A DNA stretch of 64,000 nt from Ogataea parapolymorpha DL-1 (GCF_000187245.1 NC_027862.1:248001-312000); one strand, 5' to 3'; positions 17,971 to 27,189 are shown, counted from the first letter of the stretch. Numbers and translations are program-made. Notes: generated by a model from the letters alone, not told the origin.

Positions 17971-19671
17971 CTAATTAAATTGTTTAGCCATTTTGCGGTC
18001 ATGGCCTAGTTTTCTGTTGCTACGGCCGCCTCTGAAAGATTTTTTGGGCTTCGAGCCACTTCCCTCATTTTCCTGGTGCTTGTCCTGCTGAAACTTTGTG
18101 CGACTCAAAGATCCGTTCAACGAACCACCAACATCGAGCAATTTCTCTTCCAGCAGCTTGAAGCGCCGCGGGTTGCGCTCAAGCATGCGCGCCCAGCCTT
18201 CTATTTGCTCGTCCGTCCATTTGAGCTCGTTCTTCAGCTGGTTTCTGTAGTTTGTGTATCTAGAGCTGCGGTCAAAGGCCTCCGGATTAGACTTGAATAT
18301 TTGCAATAGCTTGAGGTCCAGCGATTCCATGGTCTGGTCTTTCTCGTGATTTGCATGTTTGCTCTCTGCAAACTCCTCGTCCGACTCATAATCCTCGTCT
18401 TTAGCCAGGCTGCCCGCTCCTGTGGTGAGATCCTGGTCGTCGTACGTATCATCCGGCTCGTCTTCGGCGGACTCATACAGCATGCGCAGCGCGTTTTCAA
18501 GCGTTTTCTTTTTCAACTGACGCTGAGTCTTGCTATCAGCTTTCAGTGAAAAGTCTTTTTTTCCAAACTGGACACGGGCTTTCTTCTTTTCCGTGTACTC
18601 TTCGACTTCTTCTCCCTCCAACACCTTGTTCATCGCCTCTTCCACGGTTTTGTACTTTTTCAAAAGCGTTTTGCATTGAGCCTCCGTGAGTTGCGGGAAA
18701 ACGTCGAGCAGACTCTGTATTTTGTGCTGGTCGAATGGACTCTTGCTTTCAAAAAGCTTAGTCCTCAGGTCCGGATTCATGTCCTGGAACTTGCTCGAGA
18801 GAATTATGCGCGCCACCAGAGGATAGTTTCTGATCAATTGCGCTCTCGAAACAACTCCTAGGTCTTTCACTAGATTTATTATCTTGGCAGACGTCAGACT
18901 GACAAACGAGACAAGCGCAATTTCAAAACACTGTTGGGCATGCAATGAGTCTCCTCTGTTGTAGAGTCTTTCCAAAATGTCAATCCAGTGAGCGTTGACA
19001 AACCGTTCGCTGAAACCGTCCTGCTGTCCGCGTCCAACTACGACACGCTGCTTACTGCTTCCTCTGTTTTTGATTTTCTGTCCAAGAAGCATACTCAAGG
19101 TCTCCAAATCAATGCGGTTGAATTTGGTATCGCTGATCCGCAGCCTCAAATAGTCCTGGAGAGACTTGACGAGCGAGACGTCATCGGATTTGGACGTGAT
19201 CTTCGACCTCACTCTTCCTTCCACGAGGTCTCGCACTATTCCCACACTGATCAGCGACTGGTTCACATTCATGTTCTCGTACGCAAGACGTAAATAAACC
19301 TTGCAGAAATCCCAAACCGACTCGCCCGCGAGCTTGAGGTTGACCAGGTTGTAAATCTTAATGAACTGAAAAACGACGATCTTGAGCCGTTTCTGGTTTC
19401 TGACTATTTCCGGGTTAATTGCCCCAAGTGAGAAGATCTTCGTGCTTTCCTCGCTTGTTTCGGAAAGATACACCTTCATGAATGCGGTCAATTGTTGCTG
19501 GCTCTTCAAACTAAGCTTGACGCCCTTCTTGGTCGAGATCACGATCAGTTTCTCGAACAGGTCGATATAACTCTCCAGCAAGTGCTGCCAGATAACAGGG
19601 TCCTTGTCGATCAAACTAGACCGCAGCTTGAACGGCGGATACGCCACTATAGGAATGTCCAGATGGTCCAT
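17971..19671 (-). CDS. CUE3: Ribosome quality control trigger subunit Cue3 (ASCC2-like)
   Basis: 566 aa. Cue3/Rqt3 is the ubiquitin-binding subunit of the RQT complex, which with Slh1 splits collided ribosomes marked by Hel2. The CUE domain is at about 315-353 (Val-Phe-Pro-Gln-Leu ... Leu-Leu). N-terminal to it is the long helical ASCC2-type region (1-300). The tail is charged and ends with an Arg/Lys/Gly-rich segment (about 535-560). The length matches the family (S. cerevisiae 624 aa). The start codon region overlaps an upstream extension of the ALG7 frame; the two ATGs are 72 bp apart. DOM34 lies 5 kb away in the same window. Confidence 0.88.
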   Translation of the reverse strand: MDHLDIPIVAYPPFKLRSSLIDKDPVIWQHLLESYIDLFEKLIVISTKKGVKLSLKSQQQLTAFMKVYLSETSEESTKIFSLGAINPEIVRNQKRLKIVVFQFIKIYNLVNLKLAGESVWDFCKVYLRLAYENMNVNQSLISVGIVRDLVEGRVRSKITSKSDDVSLVKSLQDYLRLRISDTKFNRIDLETLSMLLGQKIKNRGSSKQRVVVGRGQQDGFSERFVNAHWIDILERLYNRGDSLHAQQCFEIALVSFVSLTSAKIINLVKDLGVVSRAQLIRNYPLVARIILSSKFQDMNPDLRTKLFESKSPFDQHKIQSLLDVFPQLTEAQCKTLLKKYKTVEEAMNKVLEGEEVEEYTEKKKARVQFGKKDFSLKADSKTQRQLKKKTLENALRMLYESAEDEPDDTYDDQDLTTGAGSLAKDEDYESDEEFAESKHANHEKDQTMESLDLKLLQIFKSNPEAFDRSSRYTNYRNQLKNELKWTDEQIEGWARMLERNPRRFKLLEEKLLDVGGSLNGSLSRTKFQQDKHQENEGSGSKPKKSFRGGRSNRKLGHDRKMAKQFN

Positions 19672-19743
19672 AATATAATTCCTATCATTTTTTTCAGGCC
19701 GATCGTCGTTTTTTATCGACCCAATATATATTCAATTGTTCCA

Positions 19744-21102
19744 ATGCTGTCCCTCGCAGTGTCTGTTGTGGCCCTTGCGCTCATCTTCACCAATGAGTCA
19801 TTTCAGCCCATACAGGCAGCCATAGGGTTTGCCATCCTCGGATACCAGATGACCACCTCGCTGATTCCGGCCGTCACCACTGCATTTCTAAAACGTGGCC
19901 TGGGAGGCAGGGACCTGTCCAAGCCGGGGAAACCGCTCATTCCAGAGACAATGGGCATCATCCCAGCCATCACATACATGTTTGTGATGATCCTGTTTAT
20001 CCCGTTCATGTTTATCTTTGGGTCTGACCAGAACGGTCTGTCTGGAATGTTCCCCCATAAAATGCTATCGACGTATTTAGGGTGTCTGCTTTCGCTAATG
20101 TCGATGATCCTGCTTGGCCTGATGGACGATTTATTTGACATCAGATGGCGCCACAAGTTTTTCCTGCCTGCCGTCGCCTCGATTCCGCTGCTCATCGTGT
20201 ACTACGTCGACTTCGGAGTTACAGCGATCCTGATTCCGCACTTCCTCCAGCAATGGCTACACTTGGAGACGAATTCCGTCGACCTGGGCTACTTCTACTA
20301 CTTTTACATGGCGTCTGTGGCTATTTTCTGTCCAAACTCTGTCAACATTCTGGCAGGTATCAATGGACTGGAGGTTGGACAGACAGTCGTCATTGCTGGG
20401 CTTTTGCTGCTCAATGACTTGTTTTACCTGTCCATAGGAACTATCCAGTCGCCAAGCTACTCGATCCACCTGCTCAGCATGTGTTTCCTCATCCCATTTG
20501 TCGGCATTGCTCTGGGTCTGCTCAAGTACAATTGGTTCCCGGCCAGAGTGTTTGTTGGAGACACCTGGTGCTACTTTGGAGGCATGGTGTTTGCGGTCGT
20601 CGGTATCTCGGGCCATTTTGCAAAGACACTGATGCTATTTTTTCTGCCGCAGATCGTCAATTTCGTTTACTCGGCTCCGCAACTCTTTGGACTCATACCG
20701 TGTCCACGTCACCGGCTGCCAAAGTTCAACGAAGAAGACGGCCTGCTTTACAACTCATACACGGAGTATGGGCAGATAGACGCTACGAGCGAGAAGGGTA
20801 GGCAAAATCCACCGCTAAACTCAAGACTGGTCCCAGTAGTTTTATTTCTCGAGAAATTAAAGCTCATTGGAGTGGTCAAAGAATACCAAGACGGAGAATG
20901 GGTGATTCATAAGACAACTAACCTCACCATCATAAACCTATTTATCGTGTGGACTGGCCCAATCAGAGAGGACAAACTGTGCACGCTTTTGCTGGCCACG
21001 CAATTTGCAACCGGCTTCTTCATGCTCGTGCTTCGACACACCCTTGCACCTATGCTTTTTGGTTTCGACAACTCCTGGAGCATGCTGAACAGATATAATT
21101 AA
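19744..21102 (+). CDS. ALG7: UDP-GlcNAc:dolichyl-phosphate GlcNAc-1-phosphate transferase
   Basis: 452 aa from the ATG at 19744 (S. cerevisiae Alg7 has 448). It catalyses the first step of dolichol-linked oligosaccharide synthesis on the ER and is the tunicamycin target. About ten hydrophobic helices are visible. The catalytic loop Leu-Met-Asp-Asp-Leu-Phe-Asp-Ile-Arg-Trp-Arg-His-Lys is at about 123-135, Asn-Ile-Leu-Ala-Gly-Ile-Asn-Gly-Leu-Glu-Val-Gly at about 200-211, and the C-terminal loop with Pro-Cys-Pro-Arg-His-Arg-Leu-Pro near 318. The frame is open further upstream, including an ATG at 19663, but that stretch is antisense to the start of CUE3 and does not look coding. It converges on the HD-domain gene with a 4-bp gap. 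Confidence 0.94.
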   Translation: MLSLAVSVVALALIFTNESFQPIQAAIGFAILGYQMTTSLIPAVTTAFLKRGLGGRDLSKPGKPLIPETMGIIPAITYMFVMILFIPFMFIFGSDQNGLSGMFPHKMLSTYLGCLLSLMSMILLGLMDDLFDIRWRHKFFLPAVASIPLLIVYYVDFGVTAILIPHFLQQWLHLETNSVDLGYFYYFYMASVAIFCPNSVNILAGINGLEVGQTVVIAGLLLLNDLFYLSIGTIQSPSYSIHLLSMCFLIPFVGIALGLLKYNWFPARVFVGDTWCYFGGMVFAVVGISGHFAKTLMLFFLPQIVNFVYSAPQLFGLIPCPRHRLPKFNEEDGLLYNSYTEYGQIDATSEKGRQNPPLNSRLVPVVLFLEKLKLIGVVKEYQDGEWVIHKTTNLTIINLFIVWTGPIREDKLCTLLLATQFATGFFMLVLRHTLAPMLFGFDNSWSMLNRYN

Positions 21103-21106
21103 ATGT

Positions 21107-21763
21107 CTATGCACCCCAAAACGCTTTCCGCTCTTCCAGCAAACTGTCGGCGAGGCCCTGGATCTCTGGATGCTTGATCAACGCCCGAGAGCGGAAAAAC
21201 TCATCGAGAGACTTCTTCGTGGCTTTCTCGTACTCAAATGCCTGGATCAGCATCTCATACTTGTCAATGTCCTTGACTATTGAGGCTTCGAAGTTACGCT
21301 GGTCCTCATAATCAAGCCAAAGTTGCACGATTTCCTCGGAAAAGGCTGCATTATATGGCTTGATGACTTCGCTCAGATAGAGAATCGTGCTGTATTCTCG
21401 TCTATTTTTCTCTTTCTTGTCAATATTGGCATCGTGAGGGACGATATCGCCAACCAGACTCTCTGCTATGTCGTGCACAAGCGCGATCTTGGCACATTTG
21501 GTCAGATCAGGCTTTTGAGAAAATGCATCGCCGTTCAACGACATCGCTATGATAGACATTCGATACATGTGATCTGCAATACTCTCAGGGTTGGGGACCT
21601 GGTGGTCGATCCAGCCAGTCCGCTTCTGTTGCTTCAGTAGCGATGCGATCTGATAAAATGCATTAATGTAGTTGTAATTCTTTCCGTTAGCTTCGGCCGG
21701 AGTCAAAAGTTTCCGAATATCAGCAGGGAGAGCATGCCGGGGGTCCCACTCAGACGTCGTCAT
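21107..21763 (-). CDS. HD-domain 5'-deoxynucleotidase (YGL101W/YBR242W, HDDC2 family)
   Basis: 218 aa from the first ATG (21763). S. cerevisiae has two copies, YGL101W and YBR242W, of about this size. The family dephosphorylates deoxyribonucleoside 5'-monophosphates. Metal-binding residues are visible: His65, the His97-Asp98 pair, Glu101, Asp106 and Asp165, in the order of the HD fold. The open frame continues to 21847 but only from a GTG. It lies next to ALG7, as YBR242W does in S. cerevisiae, and close to RPL28 and the VPS73-like gene, as YGL101W does, which suggests it is the single pre-duplication gene. Confidence 0.85.
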   Translation of the reverse strand: MTTSEWDPRHALPADIRKLLTPAEANGKNYNYINAFYQIASLLKQQKRTGWIDHQVPNPESIADHMYRMSIIAMSLNGDAFSQKPDLTKCAKIALVHDIAESLVGDIVPHDANIDKKEKNRREYSTILYLSEVIKPYNAAFSEEIVQLWLDYEDQRNFEASIVKDIDKYEMLIQAFEYEKATKKSLDEFFRSRALIKHPEIQGLADSLLEERKAFWGA

Positions 21764-22224
21764 AGTTGATAGTGTGCGAGCCGCCAGCCTGAAAGAGCGA
21801 CAAAAATGCGAAAGAATGTTGGAAAAATAAATATATAAACAATGCACGCTGGCTTACCAACGTCTCACGTAACCATCTAGGTGCGAGGTGTAATTGATAA
21901 CATGCCAAACCGGACCAGCTTCAGGTGCTGTAGGCTTCCGCATGCTGGTCAGGCGTTGAAACACAAACACTACGAGGAGTAAGCTCTGGGCTCTGGGCTC
22001 TCGTTAGAACTTCCGCTCTGAAAAACCTGGCTGTAATTACATTGACACCTTGGAGACACTGTCTTAGGCACGAACTATAGCCTATATCATAGCGTTGAAT
22101 AATGACATACAGCGTATGTCAAAATCCGCTTTTAAGGCCAGAACAAAACTAGCAGTACACAGCTCCCTATGGCTGACTTGGCCTACCTACAATCTCTCCT
22201 CATGCTCATTTATTATTCGCATAC
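21764..22224. promoter_or_regulatory. Spacer between RPL28 3' end and the HD-domain gene
   Basis: 461 bp without a credible gene; both flanking genes read leftwards, so it holds the RPL28 terminator and the HD-gene promoter. A short GGGCTCT-type tandem (about 21982-21999) is present. A GTAAGC ... TTTCAG pair on the minus strand just before the HD-gene ATG could be a 5'-leader intron, but no branch site was found. Confidence 0.45.
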
Positions 22225-22668
22225 TTAAGCAACAAGCTCAACAACACCTCCGGCAGCACGGATCTTCTCCTCAGCCAACTTCGAAACGTATCTGGCCTTG
22301 ACAATAACTGGAACATTTGGCAATCTTCCCTTACCCAAAACTTTTCCGTAACCAGAAGCCAACGTGTCAATGACAACGGCAGAGTCCTTGTTGCTAGAAG
22401 CAAGCTTCTCATCCTTGTTTTCCACCAACGACCAGAGCTTCTCCAAGTTGATGACTGGTTTCCAGAAATGGCCTTGTTGCTTGTGGAAGTATCTCATACC
22501 GACTTTACCAAAGTAACCTGGGTGGTATTTGTCCAAGTTGGTTCTGTGGTGGTGTTGACCACCAGCCATACCTCTACCACCTGGGTGCTTTCTGTGCTTT
22601 CCAACACGACCTTTACCGGCCGAGACGTGTCCTCTGTGCTTTCTAGTTTTGGTTAATCTGGTAGGCAT
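22225..22668 (-). CDS. RPL28: 60S ribosomal protein uL15 (L28)
   Basis: 147 aa, almost identical in pattern to S. cerevisiae Rpl28 (149 aa). uL15 sits in the large subunit near the E site, and this position is where cycloheximide-resistance changes occur in yeast CYH2. The Gly-Gly-Gln-His-His-His-Arg stretch is intact, with the wild-type Gln. The Arg/Gly/His-rich N-terminal extension and the C-terminal Ile-Arg-Ala-Ala-Gly-Gly-Val-Val-Glu are typical. The reading frame is uninterrupted from ATG to stop; the S. cerevisiae gene has an intron near its 5' end. Upstream spacer carries CACGTG. Confidence 0.98.
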   Translation of the reverse strand: MPTRLTKTRKHRGHVSAGKGRVGKHRKHPGGRGMAGGQHHHRTNLDKYHPGYFGKVGMRYFHKQQGHFWKPVINLEKLWSLVENKDEKLASSNKDSAVVIDTLASGYGKVLGKGRLPNVPVIVKARYVSKLAEEKIRAAGGVVELVA

Positions 22669-22779
22669 CTTTGGTGGAAGAAATTATTTGACTTTACCAA
22701 TTTTCACTATAATTTTACTCTCTGCCATTTTTCACCATGCTCACAAATCGGGTCAGTAAAATATTTTTTCAGCTCGCAC

Positions 22780-22809
22780 AACCCTCGAACCCGCTAATAA
22801 AGTCACGTG
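22780..22809. promoter_or_regulatory. CACGTG and CCC-rich sites upstream of RPL28
   Basis: CACGTG (22804-22809) lies 136 bp before the RPL28 ATG, next to AACCCTCGAACCC (22780-22792). Many non-Saccharomyces yeasts control ribosomal protein genes through Cbf1 (CACGTG) and Tbf1 (CCCTAA-like) sites. The Cbf1 match is exact; the Tbf1 match is poor. Confidence 0.4.
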
Positions 22810-22821
22810 AACAAGACATAT

Positions 22822-24237
22822 TCAGTATCTATCTCCTCGGATATCCCAGACCTCGGCGTAGGTGCTCTTGCCCTTGGTTTCGGGTACTGCCCTGTAGATA
22901 AACGCGTAGAATCCTGCACAGACAGCTGCAAACAGCAGAAACGTGTATCCTCCTATGGAAGAGTTGAGAATAGGGAAAAGAAAGCCGACCGCAAAGCAGC
23001 TGATCCAGTTGCAGTCTGTTCCCCAGCTTTGGGCCAGGTCTTTGATTTCCACCTGTGATAACTCGCTAATCATCAAAAATGGGATAGGTCCGCATCCAAT
23101 AGCAAAAGAGCCGACGTAAACGAAGACTCCGAGCAATGTGAGCGCAGAGTTGCCAGAAATAATGCCGAGACTGAGTGACGCGGACGCCACGCCCATGATT
23201 GCCACTGAGGCAAGTAGCATTGGTTTGCGGCCAACTCTGTCCAGAAACAACGATGCGGCGAAAGTGATAAGCATGTTCCCGAGGCTGATAAGACAGTTGA
23301 TTGCAACAGCATGTGCTGGGAACAGCCCTGTCAGGATCTTGACTCCGTAAAACACAATTGAGTTGATTCCAGCAAGCTGCTGTCCCACCATCAGCACCGT
23401 CGAAACCATGCGCGAGTTTCTGTAGTTTGGGTTTGTCAGATAAGTGTAGAACGACAGTGTCTTGAGCGACGGGTTAGACTCTATGAGCTGCGCATGTTTT
23501 CTCTTCTCTTCCTTCCAGATTTGAACCTCTTGCGCGCATTGTAAGGTATTGTTGCCTCTGAGCTTGTTCAAAATGCGCAAGCCTCCGGTTTCGTTGCCCT
23601 GATTGAGAATGAGCCATTTGGGAGACTCTTCCAGTAGCAGCAGCGAGAGAAGCAGCGTAAATGCTGCCAGAACCGCTCCTGACCCCAAAATTAGTCTCCA
23701 GTTCAGTTCTGTAGCCCACCGAATGGCCAGCACCTGTGCGAGCAGAATCCCCAAGTTGATGCTGACCTGGTTCATTGATCCCAGCACGCCTCGCAAGGAA
23801 ACCGGCGCAATTTCGTTGATGTACAGCGGAACGAACACCAAAGCACACCCTGCACCCAGTCCACTCACAAACCGCCCAAACAGCATCCACAGATAGGTCT
23901 GAGCGTTGTACTCCAGATACGAGCCTATAGTGTAATGGACAGCTGTGACGAGAAAGCTGGATCTTAGACCGAGACGGGAGCTGATTTGACCAGCGAACGT
24001 GGACGCTATCAGGCCACCAATGGAGAAGATCGAAGTGAGCAAGCCTACTTGTGAACTGTCGAGTCCCAGCGCCTGCTTGATGAGCTCCTCAGGAGCATTG
24101 AGCTCTGACATGTGGAATCCGTATTGGATGGAATTTAAACAGACCAGCCCGACAGAAGTGACCAATGCGGCCGTGTAGCCATCCTGAGCAGCTGGCAAAA
24201 CCAAAGGAGTAGTAGGGGTGGCGGTATTGCGGCTCAT
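22822..24237 (-). CDS. MFS sugar-transporter family protein (Vps73/YBR241C-like)
   Basis: 471 aa from the ATG at 24237. It has twelve membrane segments and sugar-porter signatures: Gly-Arg-Phe-Val-Ser-Gly-Leu-Gly-Ala-Gly near 120-130, Asp-Arg-Val-Gly-Arg-Lys-Pro near 335, and Pro-Glu-Thr-Lys-Gly at the end. Nearest S. cerevisiae relatives are the vacuolar-sorting-linked Vps73 (YGL104C) and YBR241C, themselves a duplicate pair; their neighbours RPL28, ARC1 and the HD gene also lie beside this one. The substrate is unknown. Related proteins are found on vacuolar membranes, but no sorting signal proves that here. Confidence 0.82.
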   Translation of the reverse strand: MSRNTATPTTPLVLPAAQDGYTAALVTSVGLVCLNSIQYGFHMSELNAPEELIKQALGLDSSQVGLLTSIFSIGGLIASTFAGQISSRLGLRSSFLVTAVHYTIGSYLEYNAQTYLWMLFGRFVSGLGAGCALVFVPLYINEIAPVSLRGVLGSMNQVSINLGILLAQVLAIRWATELNWRLILGSGAVLAAFTLLLSLLLLEESPKWLILNQGNETGGLRILNKLRGNNTLQCAQEVQIWKEEKRKHAQLIESNPSLKTLSFYTYLTNPNYRNSRMVSTVLMVGQQLAGINSIVFYGVKILTGLFPAHAVAINCLISLGNMLITFAASLFLDRVGRKPMLLASVAIMGVASASLSLGIISGNSALTLLGVFVYVGSFAIGCGPIPFLMISELSQVEIKDLAQSWGTDCNWISCFAVGFLFPILNSSIGGYTFLLFAAVCAGFYAFIYRAVPETKGKSTYAEVWDIRGDRY

Positions 24238-24323
24238 GCTCAGAGGGAACAACCTTCAAAGATGTCAACTTTATCTTATCGTGTACACCTTTGCACGGGG
24301 CCAGTGGAAAATTCAACCCCACA

Positions 24324-24929
24324 ATGTCTTTCACCACAGAAGAGATCGACAACCTTTCGGTACGCGACGCGGTGGCCGAGGTCATTGGCTCGTCCCAGAA
24401 CGAGCGATTAGGCCTTCCGCCTGGAATTCGCGTGCCATTGCTTGTTTCTTCGGCAGCCCTGGTGGGCGGGCTGTCGGGAATGGTGTTTGGGTACAGGGAG
24501 GCAGGACTTCGGTTTTTGGCTAGCAATTCGCATCGGCTGCCGACAAACAGAAACGGCTGGTTTATGTATCACAAACGGAAAGGATACTACTGTTTTGCGC
24601 AATCGTTTGTGCTTGGGGCCAAAACAGCCGGCAAGATTGGATTGTTCACGGCTGTCTTGTTTGGAACAGAGGCACTACTCGACGAGGTACGCCACCTAAA
24701 GGATTTCTGCAATACTATGGCTGCCACCACATTGACGGGGTTCTTTTACGCCTGGGCTTTGGGCATGAAGCCTGTGCAGGCCAAACAGTACATTCGAAAA
24801 GGTGGAAAATACGGACTAGTGCTCGGCGTGGCCCAAGATGCAGTGACATTCTTACGTGGGGGTTACGTGTGGTACATAAATGGGGTGTTTGGGATCGAGC
24901 CCAAAAAATTGCACGAAAGATTCAATTAG
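24324..24929 (+). CDS. Tim17/Tim22/Tim23-family mitochondrial membrane protein
   Basis: 201 aa from the ATG at 24324. Four moderately hydrophobic, Gly- and Ala-rich segments (about 38-58, 88-112, 122-145 and 155-175) with small-residue spacing fit the Tim17 superfamily. It is longer than and unlike the canonical Tim17, Tim22 and Tim23. The best guess is a relative of TIMMDC1, a complex I assembly factor, or of other non-translocase members; this is weak. There is no cleavable presequence, as is normal for the group. Its stop codon overlaps that of convergent DOM34 by one TTAG tetranucleotide. Confidence 0.6.
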   Translation: MSFTTEEIDNLSVRDAVAEVIGSSQNERLGLPPGIRVPLLVSSAALVGGLSGMVFGYREAGLRFLASNSHRLPTNRNGWFMYHKRKGYYCFAQSFVLGAKTAGKIGLFTAVLFGTEALLDEVRHLKDFCNTMAATTLTGFFYAWALGMKPVQAKQYIRKGGKYGLVLGVAQDAVTFLRGGYVWYINGVFGIEPKKLHERFN

Positions 24930-26068
24930 CAGACTGTGGGCTCCTCTTCGTCATCCAGGTTCGGCACAGGATAGTTCAGGATCACGGCTATTCCGGTCAG
25001 CTGGTTTAGCTGCTCGCCACTGTCGTGTAGACTGGAGAAAATGACAACCTCCCCGCCATGCTCTTTCACCTGTTCCGTCATATGGATGTATTTCTTGCGC
25101 TGCGCAATGTCATCACTTTTAAATAATGTGTCTGTGATCATCAGCGTGCGGACTGCTCCTTGCAGCTCTATTGCCTTTGTCACCTCTGCCTCTCCATACC
25201 ATGCCTTCCCCTCGTCGTCGTTCAGCAGCTTGCTAAACTCGTCAAACAGCATCACACTGTGCTGGAACTTGGTGTCGGAAAGCTGTTTTTGGAGCTCAGG
25301 CGTTTTCAATGCTTCTTCGAGTCCCTGTAGGTACCCAGTGGACGAGTGGGCCACAACGAATTTAGATTTTGACTGGATGAGAGACTTGTCCTGGTTGCTC
25401 ACGGCGATGCTAAATATTTTATCATACAACTGACGGGCGCTGAAACCCGGAGAAACAAGCAAGATGACCTGCAGCTTGTCAATGTTGAAGTTACGGATCA
25501 CTGATTCGGCCACCGTTTCCATGAATTTGTTTAGGGCCTTGTCGTGGGCGCTCGAGTCTCCTCGCTTCTTCTTGGGGATCGACTTGTCGATTTTGGACCT
25601 TAGAATGGTCATGTTCTCTGTAATCAGACACAAATGGGCAACACCTTCCTGTAATACCACTGCGCCAATCTCAGCTTTGGCCTCTATCGAGCAAGATTTG
25701 TTGACCAAGTCCAGAGAGATGTCGTCCCAGTCGTTTTTATAGAGCGTGAATTTTTGGTTGAACTCCAACTCTGCAGTGTGGTAGGAGCCCTGTGGAACGT
25801 CTTCGTGCTGCTCCACGGTGCGTCCTTTGATCCGCATCACCTCATCACTGGGTGTAAAGTCAACACTCTCCACACTGAGCGAGAGAGTAATAAGCTTGCG
25901 CACTGGCTTGTCAGATGGGGACTTTTTGATATTTCTATGGGTTTTCAGCCGCACCTCGTCATCCTTCGCAATCAGGTTGTATAGCGTCCACAGATCCTCA
26001 CCATCCTGAGGAACAAGACTCACAGACCCGCTCTTGTCCTTCTGGAAAGAAGAATGCACTAGCTTCAT
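24926..26068 (-). CDS. DOM34: Ribosome rescue factor Dom34 (Pelota)
   Basis: 380 aa (S. cerevisiae 386). Dom34 with the GTPase Hbs1 enters the empty A site of stalled ribosomes and, with Rli1, splits the subunits; it is the core of no-go and non-stop decay. It is an eRF1 relative lacking the Gly-Gly-Gln motif. Three parts are visible: the Sm-like N-terminal domain (1-130, with the Arg-rich loop near 60), the central domain (about 135-270) and the C-terminal Hbs1-binding domain, which includes the Gly-Glu ... Leu motif and ends in an acidic tail. It is convergent with the Tim17-like gene, overlapping at the stop codons. Confidence 0.95.
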   Translation of the reverse strand: MKLVHSSFQKDKSGSVSLVPQDGEDLWTLYNLIAKDDEVRLKTHRNIKKSPSDKPVRKLITLSLSVESVDFTPSDEVMRIKGRTVEQHEDVPQGSYHTAELEFNQKFTLYKNDWDDISLDLVNKSCSIEAKAEIGAVVLQEGVAHLCLITENMTILRSKIDKSIPKKKRGDSSAHDKALNKFMETVAESVIRNFNIDKLQVILLVSPGFSARQLYDKIFSIAVSNQDKSLIQSKSKFVVAHSSTGYLQGLEEALKTPELQKQLSDTKFQHSVMLFDEFSKLLNDDEGKAWYGEAEVTKAIELQGAVRTLMITDTLFKSDDIAQRKKYIHMTEQVKEHGGEVVIFSSLHDSGEQLNQLTGIAVILNYPVPNLDDEEEPTVC

Positions 26069-26118
26069 GAATTAAATATAAATTAGTTTTTTTTGCAGGC
26101 TGTGTATATATTACGCAT

Positions 26119-27189
26119 TTATCTCACGGAAGCACCAACAAGTGAGGCGGCCTTACAGACCTTACCGTCCTTGGTGACCAATCTAGCATCTGGCTTTCCT
26201 TCTTGCTTGTAAATAACCTCAAGTTTGTCATTGGTGCTGAAGTTAGGCTGCACCTGCTCAAAGATCTTCTTTTTAGGATTGAGCTGCTTTTCTGGAGTAC
26301 CGTCAAAACCTTCGAAGAAAACCTTGTCTCCAGCCTTGGCGCCCTCTGGTGGGTTGATGAACTCCACAGTCTCGCCCTCAGAAGCACACAGAACCATGGC
26401 AGACGACTTGATTCCTCTCATTGTGACCGGCTTCAAGTTGGCAATCACCACCACATATCTCTGCTGCATGGCCTCCAAAGGATAATATTTCACCAGGCCA
26501 GAACAAACGGTTCTTGGGCCCTCTTCGTCGCCCATGTGGATGGTGGAGACGTACAGCGCGTCGGCGTCAGGGTGCTTGATGGCCTTCTCAATGAACCCGA
26601 CTCTGAAGTCCACCATCGAAGGGTCTGGACCGGCAGCAGCAGGCTTGGCCGCATCGGCCTCAGCTTTAGCTTTGGCCTTAGCGGCCTTCTTGGCCTCTTT
26701 AGCAGCTTTGGCAGCAGCAAGAGAAGCCTCGTCGGTTGGCTTTCCTTTCTTGGGCTGCTCTTTTGGCTGCTCTTTTGGCTGTTCCTTTGTTTTACTTTTC
26801 TGCTCGTCCTTGGAGTCCTTAGCATCCTTCTTCTTCTTTTCCTTAACCTCTCTTGGCAAATCAACAGAGTAGTCGATCGTAAGCTTATTTTCAACACCGA
26901 TCTGGTTTTGGATCAGATCAATCCATCTGATAATGTGTCTGTACTTGGCCAAATCCTCCACGGAGGTCCACTTTTGTGCGAGCGGAAAAACATGCTCGAA
27001 AACGGCGGTGTCTGCTTCCGATGGTTTCAAACCAACGATGTAGGTTTTCGATCTCAGAGAGTCGTTGAGCTGGGTCAAATTCTCCTCAATACGGCTGCTG
27101 AGGGTGACCCATTGATCGCGTAAGGCAAGCTCCTCGGTCGAAAGGTCTTGAGCCACTTTAAGGTTGGCAAATTTATCTGTGAGAGACAT
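26119..27189 (-). CDS. ARC1: tRNA-binding aminoacyl-tRNA synthetase cofactor Arc1
   Basis: 356 aa (S. cerevisiae 376). Arc1 binds methionyl- and glutamyl-tRNA synthetases through its N-terminal GST-like domain (about 1-115), holds them in the cytosol and delivers tRNA. The middle is a Lys/Ala-rich tRNA-binding linker (about 120-190) containing a Lys-Glu-Gln-Pro tetrapeptide repeat. The C-terminal OB fold and EMAPII-like domain (about 195-356) begins Val-Asp-Phe-Arg-Val-Gly and is complete. In S. cerevisiae ARC1 (YGL105W) lies between VPS73 and MLC1; here the same three genes are in the same neighbourhood. Confidence 0.95.
   Translation of the reverse strand: MSLTDKFANLKVAQDLSTEELALRDQWVTLSSRIEENLTQLNDSLRSKTYIVGLKPSEADTAVFEHVFPLAQKWTSVEDLAKYRHIIRWIDLIQNQIGVENKLTIDYSVDLPREVKEKKKKDAKDSKDEQKSKTKEQPKEQPKEQPKKGKPTDEASLAAAKAAKEAKKAAKAKAKAEADAAKPAAAGPDPSMVDFRVGFIEKAIKHPDADALYVSTIHMGDEEGPRTVCSGLVKYYPLEAMQQRYVVVIANLKPVTMRGIKSSAMVLCASEGETVEFINPPEGAKAGDKVFFEGFDGTPEKQLNPKKKIFEQVQPNFSTNDKLEVIYKQEGKPDARLVTKDGKVCKAASLVGASVR
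26753..26788. repeat. 12-bp tandem repeat inside ARC1
   Basis: GGCTGCTCTTTT occurs twice exactly and a third time degenerated. It encodes the repeated Lys-Glu-Gln-Pro units in the basic linker of Arc1, so it is likely to vary in copy number between strains. Confidence 0.75.

Noticed and set aside
19663..19743. Upstream ATG in frame with ALG7
   Set aside because: It overlaps the CUE3 start on the other strand, and the added residues do not resemble the Alg7 N-terminus; the length from 19744 matches the family.
21764..21870. Possible intron GTAAGC...TTTCAG before the HD-domain gene
   Set aside because: No CTAAC-type branch site, and upstream ATG codons run quickly into stops, so no extra coding exon exists; a leader intron remains only a possibility.
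22780..22796. TCGAACC string resembling a reverse B box
   Set aside because: The five-base stems of a T arm cannot pair around it and no A box is at the right distance.
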